Of a stretch of 64,000 nt of DNA, positions 63,640-64,000 are shown piece by piece; positions within the stretch are counted from its first letter, which is position 1, and every line of letters starts with the position of its first letter. Position numbers and translations under genes: made by a program. The notes under the pieces are model-generated. The model did no database searches and had not been told where the DNA came from. It saw only the letters and a list, made by a program, of their open reading frames with translations. Source of the DNA: CAG-791 sp045130475 (GTDB lineage: Bacteria; Bacillota; Clostridia; Lachnospirales; Lachnospiraceae); the NCBI GenBank assembly GCA_045130475.1, contig JBGUPU010000040.1, forward strand, positions 1 to 64,000, read 5' to 3'.

Positions 63640-64000
63640 CTAAGCTTCCTGCATGCAAACATTTAATACAAACCCTATGCCGGCATATAGGCAGACAAGA
63701 CTTGTCAGACCATAACTGACAAAAGGCAGCGGTATTCCTGTATTGGGAAGAAGCCCGGTTGCAACTCCTATGTTAAGAAAGCTCTGGAGACCAATCCATG
63801 CGCCCATTCCCGAGGCAATGATCCTGCCCTGGCCATCCTTTGCCCTGGCGGCAATCAGGAAACATTTTACAGTGATCATGAAAATCAATATGACAACGGC
63901 ACAGCATCCGATAAAACCAAATGTTTCACCTATAACCGTAAAGATAAAATCGGTCTGCGATTCGGATATATATCCCGTTTCAAGGAAAGAGCTTGTGCCT
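63640..64000 (-). CDS. rodA: Rod-shape / division protein RodA-FtsW family, C-terminal part (window edge)
   Basis: The frame continues past the window end. The visible 120 residues include SESQTDFIFTVIGETFGFIG, the family signature, and NIGVATGLLPNTGIPLPFVSYG, which lines the glycosyltransferase site. These SEDS proteins polymerise peptidoglycan glycan strands. The order with mgsA favours RodA over FtsW or SpoVE, but the N-terminal part is needed to decide. Confidence 0.85.
   Translation of the reverse strand, partial: GTSSFLETGYISESQTDFIFTVIGETFGFIGCCAVVILIFMITVKCFLIAARAKDGQGRIIASGMGAWIGLQSFLNIGVATGLLPNTGIPLPFVSYGLTSLVCLYAGIGFVLNVCMQEA

Overview
The window looks like a chromosomal segment from a Lachnospiraceae-type member of the Clostridia. 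Supporting observations are aggaggt-type Shine-Dalgarno sites before most genes, the rodA-mgsA and YggS-SepF-LspA neighbourhoods, a biotin-dependent Na+-pump decarboxylase operon, M16C and M20 peptidases, and several Glu/Ala-rich secreted proteins. The species cannot be named from sequence alone. No rRNA, tRNA, CRISPR array or recognisable insertion sequence was found. Most of the window has G/C-rich third codon positions, but roughly 1-7.4 kb is clearly AT-rich and reads like an acquired surface-variation island.

Layout. 1-7.2 kb: three paralogous, translationally coupled two-gene cassettes of small membrane proteins. The first A protein carries a long Pro-Asp-Asn repeat stalk. The cassettes flank polysaccharide-modification genes (acyltransferase-SGNH fusion, hexapeptide acetyltransferase, ATP-grasp enzyme) and a degenerate ATP-grasp fragment. 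7.4-8.5 kb: a RiPP-precursor-like small protein converging on an ECF sigma factor. 8.8-10.9 kb: metallophosphatase, an unknown protein, and an atypical receiver-SARP regulator with Glu in place of the phospho-acceptor Asp. 11-21.8 kb: housekeeping genes (M16C protease, era, recO, glyQS, alaS, rpsU, scpB). 22.2-27.8 kb: a five-gene carboxyltransferase / Na+-pump operon. 28-38.2 kb: glycogen debranching enzyme, two-component system, hisH-hisF, pepD, ung, lysA. 38.4-47.4 kb: HAD phosphatase, secreted transglutaminase-like protein, HD hydrolase, mazG, sirohaem-synthase NAD domain, secreted lysozyme-like cell-wall protein, and a tiny signal-peptide-like ORF. 47.5-49.4 kb: Xer-type recombinase and about 775 bp of gene-free DNA with a large imperfect inverted repeat. 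49.4-54 kb: unknown membrane-anchored protein, a second two-component system and a PepSY protein. 54.1-64 kb, minus strand: envelope and division genes in the transcriptional order rodA, mgsA, a D,D-carboxypeptidase, a P-loop protein, a HlyD-like protein, a YggS-type protein, sepF, lspA, an RluA-type synthase, a cytidylate-kinase-like protein and an NlpC/P60 hydrolase with a Glu-Pro stalk.

The strongest candidate for something undescribed is the A/B cassette family. Two A proteins are exactly 106 residues and align without gaps: signal peptide, about 18 exposed residues, TM, conserved VIRWFE plus basic tail. The third replaces the short exposed part with hundreds of low-complexity residues. 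All three B proteins are exactly 55 residues, with a TM and a conserved acidic tail, and each starts one base after the A stop codon. Other notable items are the transcarboxylase-like 12S/5S/biotin gene set combined with Na+-pump subunits, the pseudo-receiver regulator, and acidic low-complexity extensions on Era, ScpB and PepD.
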